Part shown: piece by piece, positions 16,398 through 18,185 of the stretch | Layout: the number at the start of each line of letters is the position of its first letter | Position numbering within the stretch: position 1 is the stretch's first letter | NCBI GenBank assembly: GCA_965372135.1 | Contig: CBDVBD010000057.1 | Location: 1-18,185, forward strand | Direction: 5' to 3' | DNA length: 18,185 bases | From: CBDVBD01 sp965372135 | GTDB taxonomy: Bacteria; Electryoneota; RPQS01; CBDVBD01 | Position numbers and translations under genes: made by a program | Notes under the pieces: model-generated | The model's input: only the letters and a program-made list of their open reading frames with translations | What the model was told of the DNA's origin: nothing | Databases searched by the model: none

Positions 16398-16410
16398 GAA
16401 AGGAGGTGAT
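16398..16410 (+). promoter_or_regulatory. Orphan Shine-Dalgarno-like site with 13-nt complementarity to the usual 16S 3' end
   Basis: GAAAGGAGGTGAT is the exact complement of the ATCACCTCCTTTC end common to bacterial 16S rRNA, longer than any ribosome site of the annotated genes here. No start codon follows at normal spacing: ATG 16409 is 2 nt from GGAGG and opens only 12 codons. The overlapping ATG at 16396 opens a 51-codon frame (MKGGDDASF..., stop 16549-16551) but has no ribosome site of its own. It may be a leader-peptide or ribosome-binding regulatory site. Confidence 0.4.
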
Positions 16411-16542
16411 GACGCGTCCTTCTGTTCAGGTATTGTGTCCATTATAGTATGCAATATCCGGGAAAGAGGAACAAAAAAACGTCACCATCGCAAGTTTAAA
16501 CTAACCTTTTGTGAAACATTTGTTTGTGAGCTGTTAACTGTT

Positions 16543-16567
16543 TTTCGCTAAGAAACAAAAAGCGAAA
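16543..16567 (+). promoter_or_regulatory. Small hairpin just upstream of a ribosome site
   Basis: TTTCGCT (16543-16549) pairs with AGCGAAA (16561-16567) over an 11-nt A-rich loop, ending 3 nt before AGGAG at 16571. It has no T-tract downstream, so it is a leader structure rather than a terminator. Confidence 0.35.
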
Positions 16568-16580
16568 GCGAGGAGAGGTT

Positions 16581-18185
16581 ATGAAAAGGATAATTGTGGC
16601 TTCGATTCTTTGTATGGTGTTGCTTTTGGCGGTGACAACTGTCTGGGCGAATCCATACAAGGCAAAAGAAGTCTCCGATCAAATTAAAACGACGGACATC
16701 GCACCCCCGGCTGGTCCGGTGACGTTGTATCCACCAATGGATGACCAGTGGGATGTGCTATTTTTCACCAACGCAGGTCAAACCACTGGTGACAACCAGT
16801 TGCTGGGTGTGGAATATGCTGGCGGTTTCTTTTGGGCAACCGGTGGAAATGCCGGTGTTGATCCCAACAAAATCTACAAAATCGACAATGGTGGGAACTT
16901 GGTGGGAACATACGATCAACCAGCGGCAGCAACAGGCTGGGGTTTCCGTGATCTTGTTTGGGATGGAACCTATCTTTATGGTTCACCTGACAATGGTACC
17001 GTATACGCATTTGATCTGACTGGTACTATGGTACCCGGCAGTAATATTAACGGTCCAGAAGGCCCCAACCGGGCGTTGGCTTATGACCCAGCCACTGATC
17101 ACTTTTGGACGCAGAACTTTAGCGGACCGATTTACGAGTTCGACAGAACAGGAGTTGTTAGTTACACCGGTCCCAGCGGCGCTCCGGCAGCTTACGGCAT
17201 GGCATGGGATGATGTGGATCCGGCTGGTCCGTGGCTGTGGATTCATTGTCAAGCCCCTGATCCAGGCGGTCCGAATGGTTGTACTATTTACCAGTACGAT
17301 CCTGTAGCGCACATTCTCACAGGGGTTACATACAACGTTCCATATATTGGAGGATCCACAGCACAGCTTGCCGGTGGTCTGGCATTTACTGATGAATTCG
17401 ACCCGACTTTTTGGACGATGGTTGGTATGACTCAGGGAACACCTGATGACTTGATCTTCGTACAGGAAATGTACGACGCAGCGCCTGGGGGATCACCAGC
17501 AGCGCCGAGTGCTTTTACTGTATCAGATAATGGTGCTACTTTGATGGCATCTTTGGATTGGACCAATCCCACTTTGACTGTTAGTGGTCAAGCCTTGACC
17601 TCCATCGACTCGGTCGTCATCAAACGTGATGATGTTTTCCTGATTGCTTTCACCGCAGTGACACCGGGTCAGGTAATGTCGCACGACGATGCGACTATAC
17701 CCGCGGCTGGAACCTACGATTACTCCGTGTACTGCACTAACGATTCCGGTGCCGGTATTCCTGCGAATGGCAGTGCTTGGATCGGACCGGACGTGCCATT
17801 TAATGTGACCGATCTGTTGATGACTCCGGGTGCTAACTTTCAGATGGAAGCTACCCTGACCTGGATCAATCCAACCTCGGGTGCCCATGGTGGTTTCTAT
17901 CCCGGGATCACGGGTTACACCATCTTTCGTGATAGCGACGAAGGTCATACTGCCACCTTCGATCTTCCCGGTACACATACCAGTTACCTGGACGAAACTA
18001 TTCCTGATCCGGATTACTATTGGTACGATGTCACCGCGTACAACGCCAGCGGTGATGGATTCACCGCCACTTCCAATACCGGTTGGGTAGGCATTCCGGA
18101 AATTTGGACCTGGGAAGAAATCACTTATGATTGGTTCGACATTTCCGGTGTTGGTACTTTTATCCCATTCACTGACGATAGTAAC
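16581..18185 (+). CDS. Secreted beta-propeller / FN3-like surface protein (3' end outside window)
   Basis: The frame is open for 535 codons to the last base with no stop. ATG 16581 has AGGAG at 16571-16575. A clear signal peptide (MKRIIVASILCMVLLLAVTTVWA, cut before NPYK) is followed by a repeat-rich region (about residues 45-300) with propeller-blade-like motifs such as NKIYKIDNGG, YLYGSPDNGTVYAFDLTG and RALAYDPATDHFW. This suggests a six- or seven-bladed beta-propeller of the YVTN or glutamine-cyclotransferase-like kind. Two FN3-like segments follow (about 310-400 and 405-505, with GYTIFRDS). The final WEEITYDWFDISG...IPFTDDSN looks like the opening of a nidogen-like domain similar to the one in the upstream protease. 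A C-terminal sorting domain is expected past the window but not seen. Binding rather than catalysis is inferred. Confidence 0.85.
   Translation, partial: MKRIIVASILCMVLLLAVTTVWANPYKAKEVSDQIKTTDIAPPAGPVTLYPPMDDQWDVLFFTNAGQTTGDNQLLGVEYAGGFFWATGGNAGVDPNKIYKIDNGGNLVGTYDQPAAATGWGFRDLVWDGTYLYGSPDNGTVYAFDLTGTMVPGSNINGPEGPNRALAYDPATDHFWTQNFSGPIYEFDRTGVVSYTGPSGAPAAYGMAWDDVDPAGPWLWIHCQAPDPGGPNGCTIYQYDPVAHILTGVTYNVPYIGGSTAQLAGGLAFTDEFDPTFWTMVGMTQGTPDDLIFVQEMYDAAPGGSPAAPSAFTVSDNGATLMASLDWTNPTLTVSGQALTSIDSVVIKRDDVFLIAFTAVTPGQVMSHDDATIPAAGTYDYSVYCTNDSGAGIPANGSAWIGPDVPFNVTDLLMTPGANFQMEATLTWINPTSGAHGGFYPGITGYTIFRDSDEGHTATFDLPGTHTSYLDETIPDPDYYWYDVTAYNASGDGFTATSNTGWVGIPEIWTWEEITYDWFDISGVGTFIPFTDDSN

Larger units (their letters stand above)
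16222..16580. other. 359-bp intergenic region before the beta-propeller gene
   Basis: An AT-rich spacer with A-runs (16271-16320). It holds a possible promoter (16298-16325), an orphan 13-nt match to the 16S anti-Shine-Dalgarno complement (16398-16410), a 51-codon open frame (16396-16551) of doubtful coding value, and a small hairpin (16543-16567) just before the ribosome site of the next gene. The layout suggests a long 5' leader for that gene. None of the dispersed palindromes found near 2200-5450 occurs here. Confidence 0.6.

Noticed and set aside
16396..16551. 51-codon open frame as a real protein-coding gene
   Set aside because: It has no upstream ribosome site and an unremarkable basic sequence. 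It is kept only as a possible leader frame and not listed as a CDS.

Overview
The window looks like part of the genome of an uncultured or poorly studied bacterium from the wider FCB group (the candidate phyla around Zixibacteria, KSB1, Marinimicrobia, Cloacimonadota, Latescibacterota). This rests on protein style. There are large secreted beta-rich proteins ending in type-A-like C-terminal sorting domains (the NYPNPFNPST motif and a VPNPYR variant), a PorV/PorQ-like outer-membrane barrel, and a subtilisin decorated with carboxypeptidase-regulatory and nidogen-like domains. The phylum cannot be fixed from sequence alone. No rRNA, tRNA, transposase, phage or CRISPR was seen.

Bases 1-5189 hold a tandem gene duplication. 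The first copy is cut by the window start and the second is complete (948 aa); the repeat period is exactly 2,994 bp. Both encode large exported proteins with a variant sorting domain. A PorV/PorQ-family barrel gene follows (5335-6438), then a lipoprotein with Ig-like domains (6497-8473), and a polytopic membrane protein with C-terminal TPRs (8571-10469). The strand then switches: a GT39/PMT-like glycosyltransferase with a TPR tail (10475-12400, minus) converges on the previous gene with only 5 bp between the stops. After a 245-bp divergent spacer come a 1191-aa secreted S8 protease (12646-16221), a 359-bp AT-rich spacer with an unusual orphan Shine-Dalgarno-like site, and a secreted beta-propeller/FN3 protein open at the window end (16581-18185).

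The theme is the cell surface. Cargo with sorting tails lies beside a PorV-like carrier, so the first half can be read as a type IX-like secretion cargo/carrier cluster. The two GT-C-like membrane proteins could modify surface or exported molecules, but no link to the cargo is visible.

The most unusual signal is two families of very short repeats, seen only between 2211 and 5444. One is a 15-bp unit (GACACGTGTGTCGTT and variants), seven copies, four of them flanking the hydrophobic core of the signal peptides of the 948-aa cargo gene and the PorV-like gene, plus a head-to-tail pair directly at a stop codon. The other is a 20-bp CCTGC/GCAGG palindrome, three copies, one of which encodes part of an N-terminus. 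This resembles in concept the Rickettsia palindromic elements that invade coding sequence, but the sequences here are not ones I recognise.
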